NCBI GenBank assembly: GCA_017550645.1
Contig: JAFZOI010000036.1
Coordinates: 1-64,000 of the forward strand
Direction: 5' to 3'
Source: Oscillospiraceae bacterium
Lineage (GTDB): Bacteria; Bacillota; Clostridia; Oscillospirales; Oscillospiraceae
Length of the DNA stretch: 64,000 bases
Positions within the stretch are counted from its first letter, which is position 1, and each line of letters starts with the position of its first letter. This document shows positions 41,705 through 51,255 of this stretch, in pieces. The notes beneath the pieces are model-generated. The model saw only the letters and a list, made by a program, of their open reading frames with translations, was not told the origin of the DNA and did no database searches. A program made the translations under genes and the position numbers.

Positions 41705-42217
41705 TCAGGGCGCGGAGAGATATTCCTCGCGCGTCAGTTCCAGTTGGATCACGCCGTTTTCGAGCCCGACCTCGCGGAAGTCTGCCGCTCTGTGGATGCG
41801 GTACGCCGCGCCGCGCGCCGTCTCGAATTCGTTGTGCAGGCGGGATATGCCGGCGACGCGGAACGCGCGGTCGGTCAGCAGGCGGAGCCCCTGCTCCCCG
41901 TATCCTCTGCCCCGCTCGGGGGCATAGATCACTATGCCCATGTCGTGCCAGCCGCGGTCGAGGTTTTGGTGGAAGTTCACGTCGCCGACGAACGCGCCGT
42001 CGGAAACGCGTCGCAGGAAGGCGTAAAAGCGCTCCGGCTCGCAGCCTATCCATTCCGCGCAGAGGCGCTTCCATTCGTCCTCCGCGTCGGGTATGCATCC
42101 GTCGGGCGGGAACCACGGCGCGTTATAGGACATCGTCGCGGGATCGGACATCATCCTGACGTAGAACCACCCGTCCTCGGGGCGCGGGATATAAAGTTCG
42201 AGCTCGGTCTCATTCAT
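41705..42217 (-). CDS. GNAT acetyltransferase (RimJ/RimL type)
   Basis: 170 residues with the acetyl-CoA motif MGIVIYAPERGRGYGEQGLRLL and the downstream AFRVAGISRLHNEFETAR. Overlaps the next acetyltransferase gene by 8 bases. Substrate unknown. Confidence 0.85.
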   Translation of the reverse strand: MNETELELYIPRPEDGWFYVRMMSDPATMSYNAPWFPPDGCIPDAEDEWKRLCAEWIGCEPERFYAFLRRVSDGAFVGDVNFHQNLDRGWHDMGIVIYAPERGRGYGEQGLRLLTDRAFRVAGISRLHNEFETARGAAYRIHRAADFREVGLENGVIQLELTREEYLSAP

Positions 42218-42683
42218 CGAGATACATCTCCATATAGCGTCTGTACGTCGTGAAGCCGACAGCCTCGTAAAATTTGAGCGCGTCCTTGTTGAATTCCCAC
42301 ATGTTCAGCTCGACGCGGTCCAGGCCCTTCTCCGCCGCGATGGCGCGGATGAAGTCGATCATCGCCGTCGCTGCTCCCCTGCGGCGAAAGCCCTCGTCCA
42401 CGCCGAACTCGTCTATGTCGAGGTAGCGCCGCTCGAACATATACGGATTCTCGGGTCGGTTTACATAATTTATAACAGCAAAGCCGCAAACGACTCCGTC
42501 GAGCTCCGCTACGACGATATCTTTATCGGGATCGTTCCAGATTACGTTTACATAATCTTGTAGCTCCTGCGGGAATCCCGGCTTGAAGACCTCCGGCTTT
42601 CCCGCGACGTGGAGAGCGTTGACCTGCGCGCGCAGCTCGTTTACCCTGCCGAGCTCGTTTTCGTTTGCAAAGCGTACTGTCAT
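42210..42683 (-). CDS. GNAT acetyltransferase
   Basis: 157 residues: YLDIDEFGVDEGFRRRGAATAMIDFI (motif A, RRGAA) and ALKFYEAVGFTTYRRYMEM. The ATG at 42683 follows GGAGGCCGTTT. The coding sequence contains two copies of the GTTTACATAAT motif 87 bases apart, both in the frame giving YVN. Confidence 0.87.
   Translation of the reverse strand: MTVRFANENELGRVNELRAQVNALHVAGKPEVFKPGFPQELQDYVNVIWNDPDKDIVVAELDGVVCGFAVINYVNRPENPYMFERRYLDIDEFGVDEGFRRRGAATAMIDFIRAIAAEKGLDRVELNMWEFNKDALKFYEAVGFTTYRRYMEMYLDE
42459..42469 (+). repeat. GTTTACATAAT motif, copy 6 (inside acetyltransferase gene)
   Basis: Exact 11-mer; the gene reads AAT-TAT-GTA-AAC (NYVN). Confidence 0.75.
42546..42556 (+). repeat. GTTTACATAAT motif, copy 7 (inside acetyltransferase gene)
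   Basis: Exact 11-mer; the gene reads GAT-TAT-GTA-AAC (DYVN). Same orientation and frame as copy 6. Confidence 0.75.
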
Positions 42684-42752
42684 AAACGGCCTCCGTAATG
42701 CCCTATGGATATCCTCCGGCGCGCGTCCCGCGCGGCCGGGTGTGTTTTTTTT

Positions 42753-42785
42753 AACGCGGGAGACGCCCAAAGCGTCTCCCGCGTT
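42753..42785. other. Perfect hairpin after the OYE-type reductase gene
   Basis: AACGCGGGAGACGC pairs with GCGTCTCCCGCGTT. On the minus strand it is followed by A's, not T's, so it is not a textbook terminator although it sits where one is expected. It may protect the 3' end. Confidence 0.55.
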
Positions 42786-42803
42786 CGGTCATGCGGTCGG
42801 CCG

Positions 42804-44786
42804 TCAGTTGAATCGGCCGAGGAACTTGGCGGCCGTATAGGCGTTGCCGGTGGCGTGGAGGATGGTCGAGGCGGTCTTGCAGTCGCCGACCATGTGGAAG
42901 ATAGGAGCGACGTCGTAGAAGCTCATGGCCTCCTGCTTGCGCGCCCTCGTGCCCGCGGCGTAGGCGACGGCGTCGGCCTCGAAGAAGACCTCTCCCTCCG
43001 GGCCCTCGCAGCGCACGCCGCGCTCGGTTATCTCCACGGCCTTGGTATTGACGTGGATGGGTATCTTCTTCTGGATTATCATGTCCTTAACGGCATGGCC
43101 GTGGCAGCTGTTGCCGCCGTCGTTGATGCCGGGGCCCATCTCCACGACCTCCACCTCGCGGCCGAGATCCCTGAGGTAAATGGCGAGCTCCGTACCCGCG
43201 AGCCCCGCGCCGAGGATGACGACCTTGCCCTGCGCGAGCGAGGGATCGGCGAAGGTCTCCACGGCGGAATGTATGTCTTTCCCGTCTATGCCGGGGATGG
43301 GCGGCTTGACTATATCCGAGCCGATGGCGCAGATGACGGCGTCGGGCTTGAATGCGGCGGCGGCGTCATGCGTAAGGGCCGTATTCAGGCGCACGTCGAC
43401 TCCGAGCTTTTCGAGCTTGGCCTTCTGCTGCTCGATGTAGTGGTGCAGACGCTCCTTGAAGGGAACGTCGCGCTCGCAGAGGATGTTGCCCCCGAGTTCG
43501 CCGCTCTTTTCGCACAAGACGACGTCGTGGCCGTTTTTCGCGGCGGTCTCCGCGGCCTGCATGCCGGCGATGCCGCCGCCTATGACGAGCACGCGAAGCT
43601 TGCGCGGCGCGGGCAGAGCGTAGATGCTCTCGCGGTCGCGCCCGGCCTCGGGATTGAGGGCGCAGAGCATATCGCCGTGCCCGACTGTCTGCGAGAAGCA
43701 GGTCAGGCAGCGCATGCACAGGCGTATGTCCTCGACGCGCCCGGCGCGGACCTTGTTCGGCAGGTCGGGATCGCAGTTGAGCTGGCGCGCAAGATAGATT
43801 ATATCCGCCTTGCCCTCGGCGAGGACCTGCTCCATGACGTAGGGGTCGCTGAACCCGCCGGCGACGCCGACGAGGGACTTTTTGACGTGCTTTTTTATCT
43901 CCGCGGAGACGTCCGCGTGATGCCCCTGCTCATAGAACATGCTCAGGTGGGTGCGGGAGAAGGACTCCGGATCGAGCGTATTGAGCGCGCTGACGGAGAC
44001 GCTGATTATATCGGCATGCCCGTCGAGCTGCTCGGCGATGCGGCAGCCCTCGTCAACGCCGTAGCCGTCCGGCACGATCTCCGTGCCGCTGATGCGGAAC
44101 TCCACCGGGAAGCCCCTGCCGCAGACGCGGTGTATCTCGTCGATGGCCATGACGGCGAAACGGCAGCGGTTTTCCGCGCTCTCGCCTCCCCATTTGTCCG
44201 TGCGGTGGTTCTCCGTCGGGCTGAACCAGTGCTGGAAGGCACGGGAATGCGCGCCGTGGATGCTGACCATCGGGAAGCCCGCCCGCTTGGCCGCGAGCGC
44301 GCCGAGGCCGAAGTCGCGGATGACCTCCATGATGCGCTCCTCGGTCATCTCCTTGACCTGCAGACCGTCCGGGCGCGTCATATCGCAGGGGCCCTCGAGC
44401 GTCAGATGCTGCAAACGGGCCGCTATCTCCGAGGGCTTGCTCGGGCCTGAGCCGGAAAAGCACAGCTCCATCGTCGGCACGGCGCCGTGGCGCTTGACGA
44501 AGTCCGCCATGCGCGAATAGTTGTAGTTGGCGCGGTTGACGATGTCGCGCGGCCATTTCTTGTCGTTGAATTCCGTATGGTCGATGATGACCTCGCCCTC
44601 GGCGACCGTCGCGGCGCCGCCGATGGCGATGCGCTCAAAGGCGAGCAGCCCCTCCGTGCTCGGCTGGCCGGGAGCTATATCGTCCGTGTGCCCCGTGGGC
44701 GCGCAGAACATGTGATTGCGGTAGACCACGTCGCCTATCTGCAGCGGCGCGAGAAGATGCGGAAACTCTTTGAATGCGTCGACCAT
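42804..44786 (-). CDS. Old-yellow-enzyme-type FMN/[4Fe-4S]/FAD reductase
   Basis: 660 residues in the layout of 2,4-dienoyl-CoA reductase and the bile-acid enzymes BaiCD/BaiH. It has a TIM-barrel FMN domain (residues 1-360, VSIHGAHSRAFQHWFSPTENHRTDKWGG with its substrate-side His/Tyr equivalents), a single [4Fe-4S] motif CMRCLTCFSQ...LCALNPE, then an FAD domain (LRVLVIGGGIAGMQAAETAA) and an NAD(P)H-binding fold (VVILGAGLAGTELAIYL). It would reduce an enoate or enone with NAD(P)H. The substrate cannot be deduced. It is upstream of no other reductase gene; butyrate kinase lies 52 bases before it. Confidence 0.88.
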   Translation of the reverse strand: MVDAFKEFPHLLAPLQIGDVVYRNHMFCAPTGHTDDIAPGQPSTEGLLAFERIAIGGAATVAEGEVIIDHTEFNDKKWPRDIVNRANYNYSRMADFVKRHGAVPTMELCFSGSGPSKPSEIAARLQHLTLEGPCDMTRPDGLQVKEMTEERIMEVIRDFGLGALAAKRAGFPMVSIHGAHSRAFQHWFSPTENHRTDKWGGESAENRCRFAVMAIDEIHRVCGRGFPVEFRISGTEIVPDGYGVDEGCRIAEQLDGHADIISVSVSALNTLDPESFSRTHLSMFYEQGHHADVSAEIKKHVKKSLVGVAGGFSDPYVMEQVLAEGKADIIYLARQLNCDPDLPNKVRAGRVEDIRLCMRCLTCFSQTVGHGDMLCALNPEAGRDRESIYALPAPRKLRVLVIGGGIAGMQAAETAAKNGHDVVLCEKSGELGGNILCERDVPFKERLHHYIEQQKAKLEKLGVDVRLNTALTHDAAAAFKPDAVICAIGSDIVKPPIPGIDGKDIHSAVETFADPSLAQGKVVILGAGLAGTELAIYLRDLGREVEVVEMGPGINDGGNSCHGHAVKDMIIQKKIPIHVNTKAVEITERGVRCEGPEGEVFFEADAVAYAAGTRARKQEAMSFYDVAPIFHMVGDCKTASTILHATGNAYTAAKFLGRFN

Positions 44787-44811
44787 GAGAATTCTCCTTC
44801 CGTTTTCTGAT

Positions 44812-44822
44812 ATTATGTAAAC
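44812..44822 (-). repeat. GTTTACATAAT motif, copy 8
   Basis: ATTATGTAAAC on the plus strand, in the 52-base gap between butyrate kinase and the reductase gene. Confidence 0.75.
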
Positions 44823-44838
44823 CTTTCCTCCCGTCGAT

Positions 44839-45954
44839 TCAGAGGTCCATGCCGACGAAACCCTGCCAGACGTCGCGGCCGCTGTAGATCATGGCCGTCG
44901 CCTCGCCGCGCAGGACCTTCATCACGGGCAGGGCCATGGCGTCCTGCTCCATCTCGCCGGGATAGACGGCGATGGGCGCTATCCAGCCGCAGCGGCGGCG
45001 TATGCCCTCGGCAATGTCGTCAAAGCGCATGAGGCCGCCCGTCAGCAAGATGGCGTCGACCTTGCCCTCGAGCACGCAGCTGCACGCGCCGATGCACTTG
45101 CATATCTGATATATCATCGCGTTCCAGACGAGCACGGCCTTGGGGTCGCCCTGCTCGACGAGCGCGTGAACTTTATCCGAGTTCGAGGTGCCGAAAAAGC
45201 TCACGAAGCCGCCCGAGCGCGAGCAGGCCAGGCGCACCTCGTCGAGGCTGTGCGCCTCGATGTAGTCGAGCAGCGGGAGCACGGGGATGGCTCCGATGCG
45301 CGTCGGAGCGAACGGGCCGTCGCCGTCCGAGCCCATGGTGCCGTCGATGATGCGGCCGTGCTTGTGCGCGGTCACGGTCACGCCGCCGTCTATGTGCGCG
45401 ACGACGAAGTCGCAGTCCTCGTACGTCCTGCCGAGGACGCCGGCGTGGTGCTCGGCGACGGCCTTGGGGTTGAGGACGTGGGAGTGCGGCGTGCGGTAGA
45501 GGCCCTTGATGCCCGTCAGGCGGGCGTAGTCGCAGTATTCGTCGACGTTCGTGGGGTTGAGCGTATAGCCGGGCTTATGGTACTCGTTCATGAAGACCCA
45601 CGCGATCATCACGCCGAGCTTGGCGGCGTGCTCGCTGCCGCCGACGCCGGCCACGGTGTCGTTATAAAGGCGCTCGTCGATGACGGTGACGCCGCCGGGC
45701 TGCGTGTGCGCGCTGCCTCCGCGGCCGACGAACACGTCGATATCGGAGAGCTTCACGCCCTCCCCTGCAAGCATCTGCTCAATCACGCGGCAGCGCATGG
45801 GCACCTGATCGTTCACGTGGGGATACTGCAGCAGCTCCTGCGCCTCGTGCTGGACGCTCCGCTCGAAGCGGGATATCTCATTGTCATAGACGCTTATTTT
45901 GGTCGAGGTGGAGCCGGGATTGATGACGAGCATCGTGTATTTCTTCTCAGGCAT
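44839..45954 (-). CDS. buk: Butyrate kinase
   Basis: 371 residues of the acetate/butyrate kinase (ASKHA) family, making ATP and butyrate from butyryl phosphate, or the reverse. Motifs: LVINPGSTSTKISVYDN at the N-terminus, GRGGSAHTQPGG, VAHIDGGVTVTAHKHGRIID and AILLTGGLMRFDD. No phosphotransbutyrylase gene is next to it, so it may serve branched-chain or other acyl phosphates. Good GGAGGATTTCCGCC site. Confidence 0.94.
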   Translation of the reverse strand: MPEKKYTMLVINPGSTSTKISVYDNEISRFERSVQHEAQELLQYPHVNDQVPMRCRVIEQMLAGEGVKLSDIDVFVGRGGSAHTQPGGVTVIDERLYNDTVAGVGGSEHAAKLGVMIAWVFMNEYHKPGYTLNPTNVDEYCDYARLTGIKGLYRTPHSHVLNPKAVAEHHAGVLGRTYEDCDFVVAHIDGGVTVTAHKHGRIIDGTMGSDGDGPFAPTRIGAIPVLPLLDYIEAHSLDEVRLACSRSGGFVSFFGTSNSDKVHALVEQGDPKAVLVWNAMIYQICKCIGACSCVLEGKVDAILLTGGLMRFDDIAEGIRRRCGWIAPIAVYPGEMEQDAMALPVMKVLRGEATAMIYSGRDVWQGFVGMDL

Positions 45955-46008
45955 GGCGGAAATCCTCCGGATGGATCAAATAGTATGCGGAAAAGTATGT
46001 AATGATTA

Positions 46009-46037
46009 ATTATATTCCTCGGCGTGAGGTATGTCAA
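46009..46037 (-). promoter_or_regulatory. Promoter of butyrate kinase
   Basis: Minus strand: TTGACA (46032-46037), 17 bases, TATAAT (46009-46014), a full consensus promoter about 55 bases before the start codon. Confidence 0.85.
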
Positions 46038-46099
46038 TTTGCGGGAGAGATTTACAGGCGTGAAGCATAAAATACCCGCTCCGGAAAGGGGCGGATATT

Positions 46100-46225
46100 A
46101 TGTTGGAGGAGAGTGAAATCCTCGGGCGATATCAAAGGCTCACGCCTTTGGCGATATCGCTCGGCTCCGCCTCGCGGCGAAATGACGTTTGCCCGCATGG
46201 CAAACGTCGATCCACCAATAACAGA
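46100..46225. repeat. Structured intergenic element, probable dispersed repeat
   Basis: Downstream of ssrA and upstream of buk lies a compact run of hairpins: CGATATC/GATATCG enclosing AAAGGC-TCAC-GCCTTT (about 46125-46158), CGGCTCCGCCTCGCGG, and GACGTTTGCC-CGCAT-GGCAAACGTC (46183-46208). No credible gene is present. Such elements look like the REP/MITE-type repeats of gut Clostridia, but no second copy is in this window. Confidence 0.45.
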
Positions 46226-46243
46226 GCCCCCTCTTTCCGCGTC

Positions 46244-46284
46244 AAAAAACGCCTCGGGCGGCACCATTGGTGCCGCCCGAGGCG
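46244..46284 (-). terminator. Terminator of ssrA
   Basis: A perfect 16-bp stem (CGCCTCGGGCGGCACC with GGTGCCGCCCGAGGCG) directly adjoins the 3' end of tmRNA and is followed by TTTTTT on the minus strand. Confidence 0.92.
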
Positions 46285-46285
46285 T

Positions 46286-46633
46286 TGGTGGAGGCGAGGG
46301 GAATCGGACCCCTGTCCGGAAATCTCTCCACAGGTCTTTCTCCGAGCGCAGACGATCTTCAGGATTCCCCGGCGAGGCAGGCGGTCGTCAGACTGCGGGG
46401 CCGGGTAGCTTCATTATGCATGGCGCGCTCAAAGCTTTGCGCGCTCACGGACGCCACTGATCGACGCCCCGTTCCCGCTCGTGGCCCTTCGGGACGGGAC
46501 GGGCAGCCTTATGCGGCTACCGGAAGAGAATTGTTGTTCTCAGTTATTTTTAAGGTTTGCCGGTTTTATAGAGGGCCGACGCCTCTGCTCGCTTAACCTG
46601 CCTCAAGGTCCCCGTCGAAACCATTACGCCCCC
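46286..46633 (-). ncRNA. ssrA: tmRNA
   Basis: 348 nt. The 5' end GGGGGCGTAATGGTTTCGAC and 3' end (T-arm GGTCCGATTCCCCTCG, then CGCCTCC and ACCA) pair as the Ala-tRNA-like domain, with one G-U in the acceptor. After AATAACT the likely open frame (46541-46509) encodes ENNNSLPVAA and ends in TAA, giving a Glu (GAG) resume codon in place of the usual Ala, and a VAA end where LAA is common. It rescues stalled ribosomes with SmpB, whose gene lies two genes upstream. Confidence 0.93.
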
Positions 46634-46697
46634 GTATGGGAGCCGCTCCCCCGCCCCGCCGCAAGGACGGGGGAGTCGGCGGGTCTGTTTGGCTCGG

Positions 46698-47216
46698 TCA
46701 GACCTTCTCGGGAGCGGGATAATCCACGCCGAAGGTCTCGACCGTGACGGTCTTCATGCGCTGATCCTTGCGCGGGCGGTCGTCCATGTCGGTGACGGTC
46801 TTGGCGATGCGGTCGACGACCTCGAGGCCCTCGATGACCTTGCCGAAGGCGGCGTACGCGCCGTCGAGATGCGGGGCGTTCTTATGCATGATGAAAAACT
46901 GGCTGCCGGCGCTGTTCGGGTCCATGGCGCGGGCCATGGAGAGGACGCCGCGCTCATGCTTGAGATCGTTGACGAAGCCGTTCTGCATGAATTCGCCCTT
47001 GATGTGGTAGCCCGGGCCGCCCATGCCCGTCCCCTGCGGGTCGCCGCCCTGGATCATGAAGCCGGGGATGACGCGGTGGAAGATCAGGCCGTTATAGAAG
47101 CCGGAGCTCACGAGAGAGATGAAATTATTGACGGAATTCGGGGCTATCTCGGGATAGAGCTCGGCCTTGATGACGCCGCCGTCCTCCATCTCGAACGTTA
47201 CGATGGGATTACTCAT
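46698..47216 (-). CDS. Peptidyl-prolyl cis-trans isomerase, cyclophilin type
   Basis: 172 residues. Cyclophilin core: FHRVIPGFMIQGGDPQGTGMGGPGY (in two parts), SMARAMDPNSAGSQFFI, AFGKVIEGLEVVDRI. No signal peptide, hence cytosolic. The start at 47216 follows CCGGAGGTATATTT. Lies between smpB and ssrA. Confidence 0.94.
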   Translation of the reverse strand: MSNPIVTFEMEDGGVIKAELYPEIAPNSVNNFISLVSSGFYNGLIFHRVIPGFMIQGGDPQGTGMGGPGYHIKGEFMQNGFVNDLKHERGVLSMARAMDPNSAGSQFFIMHKNAPHLDGAYAAFGKVIEGLEVVDRIAKTVTDMDDRPRKDQRMKTVTVETFGVDYPAPEKV

Positions 47217-47233
47217 AAATATACCTCCGGGTA

Positions 47234-47698
47234 TCAATTATTCTTTTCTTTCAAGGCGCGGTCGATGACGCGCTTGGCGTCCCGCTCGGCGGCGGCTTCG
47301 CGCTTGTCATGGAGCTTTTTGCCCTTGCACAGGCCGATCTCGACCTTGACGTGCGGGCCGCTGAAATACACCGACAGCGGGATGAGCGCCATGCCGTCTT
47401 GCTTGACGCGGCCGAAAAGGCGCATAATCTCGCGCTTGTGCATGAGGAGCCGTCTGTCGCGCATGGGGTCTTTATTGAAGATATTCCCCTGCTCGTACGG
47501 GCTTATGTGCATGCCGCGCACGAACAGCTCGCCGTCCTTGACGGCGCAGTAGGAATCCTTCAGATTCAGCTTGCCCTGACGGATGCTCTTGACCTCCGTC
47601 CCGGCAAGGGATATGCCCGCCTCGAAGCGCTCCTCGACGAAATACTCGTGGAAGGCCTTGCGGTTTTGCGCGACGGTCTTTATTTTCTTTTCCGCCAT
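47234..47698 (-). CDS. smpB: SsrA-binding protein
   Basis: 154 residues: [52 protein letters not shown] and the C-terminal tail [26 protein letters not shown] (in two parts). It binds tmRNA and brings it to stalled ribosomes. It is 600 bases upstream of ssrA, a common arrangement. Confidence 0.97.
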   Translation of the reverse strand: MAEKKIKTVAQNRKAFHEYFVEERFEAGISLAGTEVKSIRQGKLNLKDSYCAVKDGELFVRGMHISPYEQGNIFNKDPMRDRRLLMHKREIMRLFGRVKQDGMALIPLSVYFSGPHVKVEIGLCKGKKLHDKREAAAERDAKRVIDRALKEKNN

Positions 47699-47719
47699 GG
47701 TCCTCCCCCGCTTTCGAAG

Positions 47720-48757
<1,038 letters not shown>

Positions 48758-48771
48758 CTATGGGCCGGGGA

Positions 48772-49920
48772 TCACTTTTTTCTGAGAAGACGCTCCGCGA
48801 GCGCGTATTTGCGGCGGCTGTGGTCTCCGTCGAGACCCATCTCGTAGTGTACGCCGCCGCCGGTGAACATTATGGTCTCGTTTTTCTTCCCGCGGCAGAG
48901 AGCGAAGTCGCTCAGCTCGGCTATCGGGAAGGTCTTGTCCCCTACCGATATCGTCTCGCCGGTCAGGATCAGGCGGCCTTCCGCCACGCGGACGAGCTCA
49001 TGATCCTCGCCGAGGCTCGCGAGCCACGCGCCCTCGTCGGAGAATATCTCGCCGCCCTTTTCAACCCGCGCCGCGAGCTCGCCGCGCTGCCAGTCGTCCC
49101 AGTCGGCTATCGTCTCAAAGGGAGCGCCCTCGGCGAAAAACGCCTTGTCCGTTATCTCGGCGCGCATCCCGCACGGGCAGGAAAACACGTTTCCCTCGCC
49201 CTTCATCGTATCTATGCCGCCGCATTTCGGGCAGATGAACAGCGCCTCCTCGAGGCCCTCGGCAAGGCGCCTGCCCTTATACGTGAACATCTCCTCGCGC
49301 TGGGTCTTCCACGCGTCCTCATAGATATCTCCCAAGACGGCGTCGTGGATCTCGGCGACGCTCATCTTCTTGAGCTCTTCCGGCTGATAGATGCGCACGA
49401 CCTTGCCGCGCATATTCCCGTGACGGCGCTTTTTCGCCCAGCGCGGGTCGGCCAGATAACCGCCCTTGAGGCGGAACGTCACGACGGGAACGCCGGCCGT
49501 GCGCAGGAGCTTGGCCGTGCTCGGATGGAGGTCGGCCGTCCTCCCGTCGAAGCTGCGCTCGCCCTCGGGGAAAAAGCAGATATTCTTGCCGCTTTTCAGC
49601 CTGCGGAGCATGCCGAGCACGGCTGAGGCGTCCGTCGCACCCTTCACGCGCCCTATCGGGGCGGCCATGGCCTTCATGATCAGCGACTGCAGCCCCATGC
49701 GGAAGCTGTGCTCGCTGGCGAGAAAATACATGTGCTTGGCAAAGGACAGACCCACGAGGAACTGGTCCCAGTAGGTCGTATGGTTGGCGACGACGATATA
49801 GGGATTGGCGAGCTTGATCGGACGCCCGAAGCGGAACCCGTAGCGGATGCGCGTGGCTATGGACATGGGCAGCCTGAGGAAATTATAGACTAACCTGTGC
49901 CAGTTATAAACGGCGTCCAT
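48772..49920 (-). CDS. PlsC-like 1-acylglycerol-3-phosphate acyltransferase with zinc ribbon
   Basis: 382 residues. The acyltransferase motifs NHTTYWDQ (NHx4D), FFPEGERSFDG and the P-loop-like GVPVVTFRLKGGYLADPRW are in the first half. The second half has a zinc-ribbon-like ICPKCGGIDTM...FSCPCGMRAE and a beta-rich tail ending RRKYALAERLL. The extra C-terminal domain is longer than in housekeeping PlsC. The ATG at 49920 is supported by GGGAGGCGACGGG. Confidence 0.85.
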   Translation of the reverse strand: MDAVYNWHRLVYNFLRLPMSIATRIRYGFRFGRPIKLANPYIVVANHTTYWDQFLVGLSFAKHMYFLASEHSFRMGLQSLIMKAMAAPIGRVKGATDASAVLGMLRRLKSGKNICFFPEGERSFDGRTADLHPSTAKLLRTAGVPVVTFRLKGGYLADPRWAKKRRHGNMRGKVVRIYQPEELKKMSVAEIHDAVLGDIYEDAWKTQREEMFTYKGRRLAEGLEEALFICPKCGGIDTMKGEGNVFSCPCGMRAEITDKAFFAEGAPFETIADWDDWQRGELAARVEKGGEIFSDEGAWLASLGEDHELVRVAEGRLILTGETISVGDKTFPIAELSDFALCRGKKNETIMFTGGGVHYEMGLDGDHSRRKYALAERLLRKK

Positions 49921-49980
49921 CCCGTCGCCTCCCTTCCTATTAGATATTATCACACGCCGTGCGCGAAAACAACCTCAAAC

Positions 49981-50988
49981 TCACCCCGCAAAAAGGCTCA
50001 CGATTATCATGACGAGACACGCGCAGAAAAAGAGTATGAACCCGACGTTCAGAAACAGCGCATTGAACATACGCCCCTTCGGTATCGTCACGGGGCCGGG
50101 CATGCATACGAAGCGGCGGCGCTTTACGATGAGCAGGATCACGCCCGCGACGGTGAGCCCGAGCAGTATCTGCGCATAGAGCGCGAAGAGCGCTGCGGAC
50201 CCGAGCGAACCGCCGAGCTGAGCGACGTCCCCCGCTCCGAACCCGCCCTCTAGGGCGGAGCGCGCCGTCTCCTGAATGCCGTCGACGTCGAGCTTGTCCG
50301 TCACTATCGAGGATACGAACGCGCCGATAAAATTGACGATCATGTGCAGGCCTATCGTATAGCGCAGCTTACCCGTGCGCGCGTATATGAAGGCGAAAAA
50401 CAGCCCGAGACCGAAGGCATAGAAAAGCTGAAAGAAATTGCCGTGATACAGCGCGAAGACGGCGGCGGAAAAGATTATCGCGGCCTTGTCTCCATAGCGG
50501 CGCAGGCGGCTGACTATGAGCCCGCGGAAGAGTATCTCCTCGAGTACGGGCCCGAGGATGACGGCGAAGATGAGCGTCATGAGTGGGCTCGAGGAGTTGA
50601 CGGCGGCCTCGATGGGGTTCACTCCCCCGCCGGTCAGGGCCCCGAAGAGCATGCTGAGCAGGTTTCCGACGAGGCTGAGAGGATACATGATGCCGAAGCA
50701 CATGACGATCGCCGTCAGAAACTGCCCGAAGGTCATGTCGCGGCGCTCAAATTCGAGCTTTGGTACTCTTCTTATCAAAAGGATGCAAAGCGGGAGCCCG
50801 ACGACGTACATCGGCAGCATCGAAAGGACCCAGACGTACCAGTCCTTTTCGGCGAGCTGCGGGGCGAAATATGAGACGAGCATCTGCAGTACGCTCGTCA
50901 CAACGGCCGTAGCGGCGAGCATGACGAAAAACGCCAGTCCGACCCTCGATATCTTTCTCTTTTCTTCTTTGGGGAAATATCCGTCCAA
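49981..50988 (-). CDS. CPBP family intramembrane metalloprotease
   Basis: 335 residues with eight helices. The CAAX-protease/bacteriocin-processing motifs are EEILFRG (motif 1), FALYHGN (motif 2) and HMIVNFIGA (motif 3). I choose TTG at 50988 as the start since GGAGGGAGAGAATACA precedes it. The longer reading would begin at a TTG that is actually the -35 hexamer of its promoter. Confidence 0.85.
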   Translation of the reverse strand: MDGYFPKEEKRKISRVGLAFFVMLAATAVVTSVLQMLVSYFAPQLAEKDWYVWVLSMLPMYVVGLPLCILLIRRVPKLEFERRDMTFGQFLTAIVMCFGIMYPLSLVGNLLSMLFGALTGGGVNPIEAAVNSSSPLMTLIFAVILGPVLEEILFRGLIVSRLRRYGDKAAIIFSAAVFALYHGNFFQLFYAFGLGLFFAFIYARTGKLRYTIGLHMIVNFIGAFVSSIVTDKLDVDGIQETARSALEGGFGAGDVAQLGGSLGSAALFALYAQILLGLTVAGVILLIVKRRRFVCMPGPVTIPKGRMFNALFLNVGFILFFCACLVMIIVSLFAG

Positions 50989-51028
50989 TGTATTCTCTCC
51001 CTCCAGGGTATTGTCGTCTTCCATATAC

Positions 51029-51057
51029 AATATAAAATCACTTTCCGCGTTAGTCAA
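51029..51057 (-). promoter_or_regulatory. Promoter of the CPBP protease gene
   Basis: Minus strand: TTGACT (51052-51057), 17 bases, TATATT (51029-51034). It starts a leader of about 34 nt ending at the TTG start codon. Confidence 0.7.
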
Positions 51058-51076
51058 GGGCGGCCTCTCTCATCGT

Positions 51077-51103
51077 TTAGCACTCTTACTGCAAGAGTGC
51101 TAA
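51077..51103. promoter_or_regulatory. CIRCE operator
   Basis: TTAGCACTC-N9-GAGTGCTAA, a perfect match to the HrcA-binding CIRCE consensus. It lies in the 198-base gap between the CPBP gene (minus) and the small heat-shock gene (plus), about 150 bases from the latter. No clean -35/-10 pair could be assigned on the plus side. Confidence 0.95.
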
Positions 51104-51255
51104 AATTTACATTCCATTCATAAAATAATGCGTATTTGTTCACGCGGCTGAGGTATCCTACAAGCGATGAAGCTATCAGATACGTAAACGCAGCGCGGCG
51201 GCAGACCGACAGCGCCGGCCGCCGACAACGCAACAAAGAATGGAGGTAAAAAACA

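Noticed and set aside
46100..46747. Plus-strand frames of about 90-115 codons over ssrA and its terminator
   Set aside because: They overlap tmRNA antisense and a hairpin-rich repeat; no ribosome binding sites or recognisable motifs.
51049..51057. Upstream TTG as start of the CPBP protease
   Set aside because: That TTG is the first three bases of a TTGACT -35 hexamer with a TATATT -10 at 17 bases; the transcript would start downstream of it.
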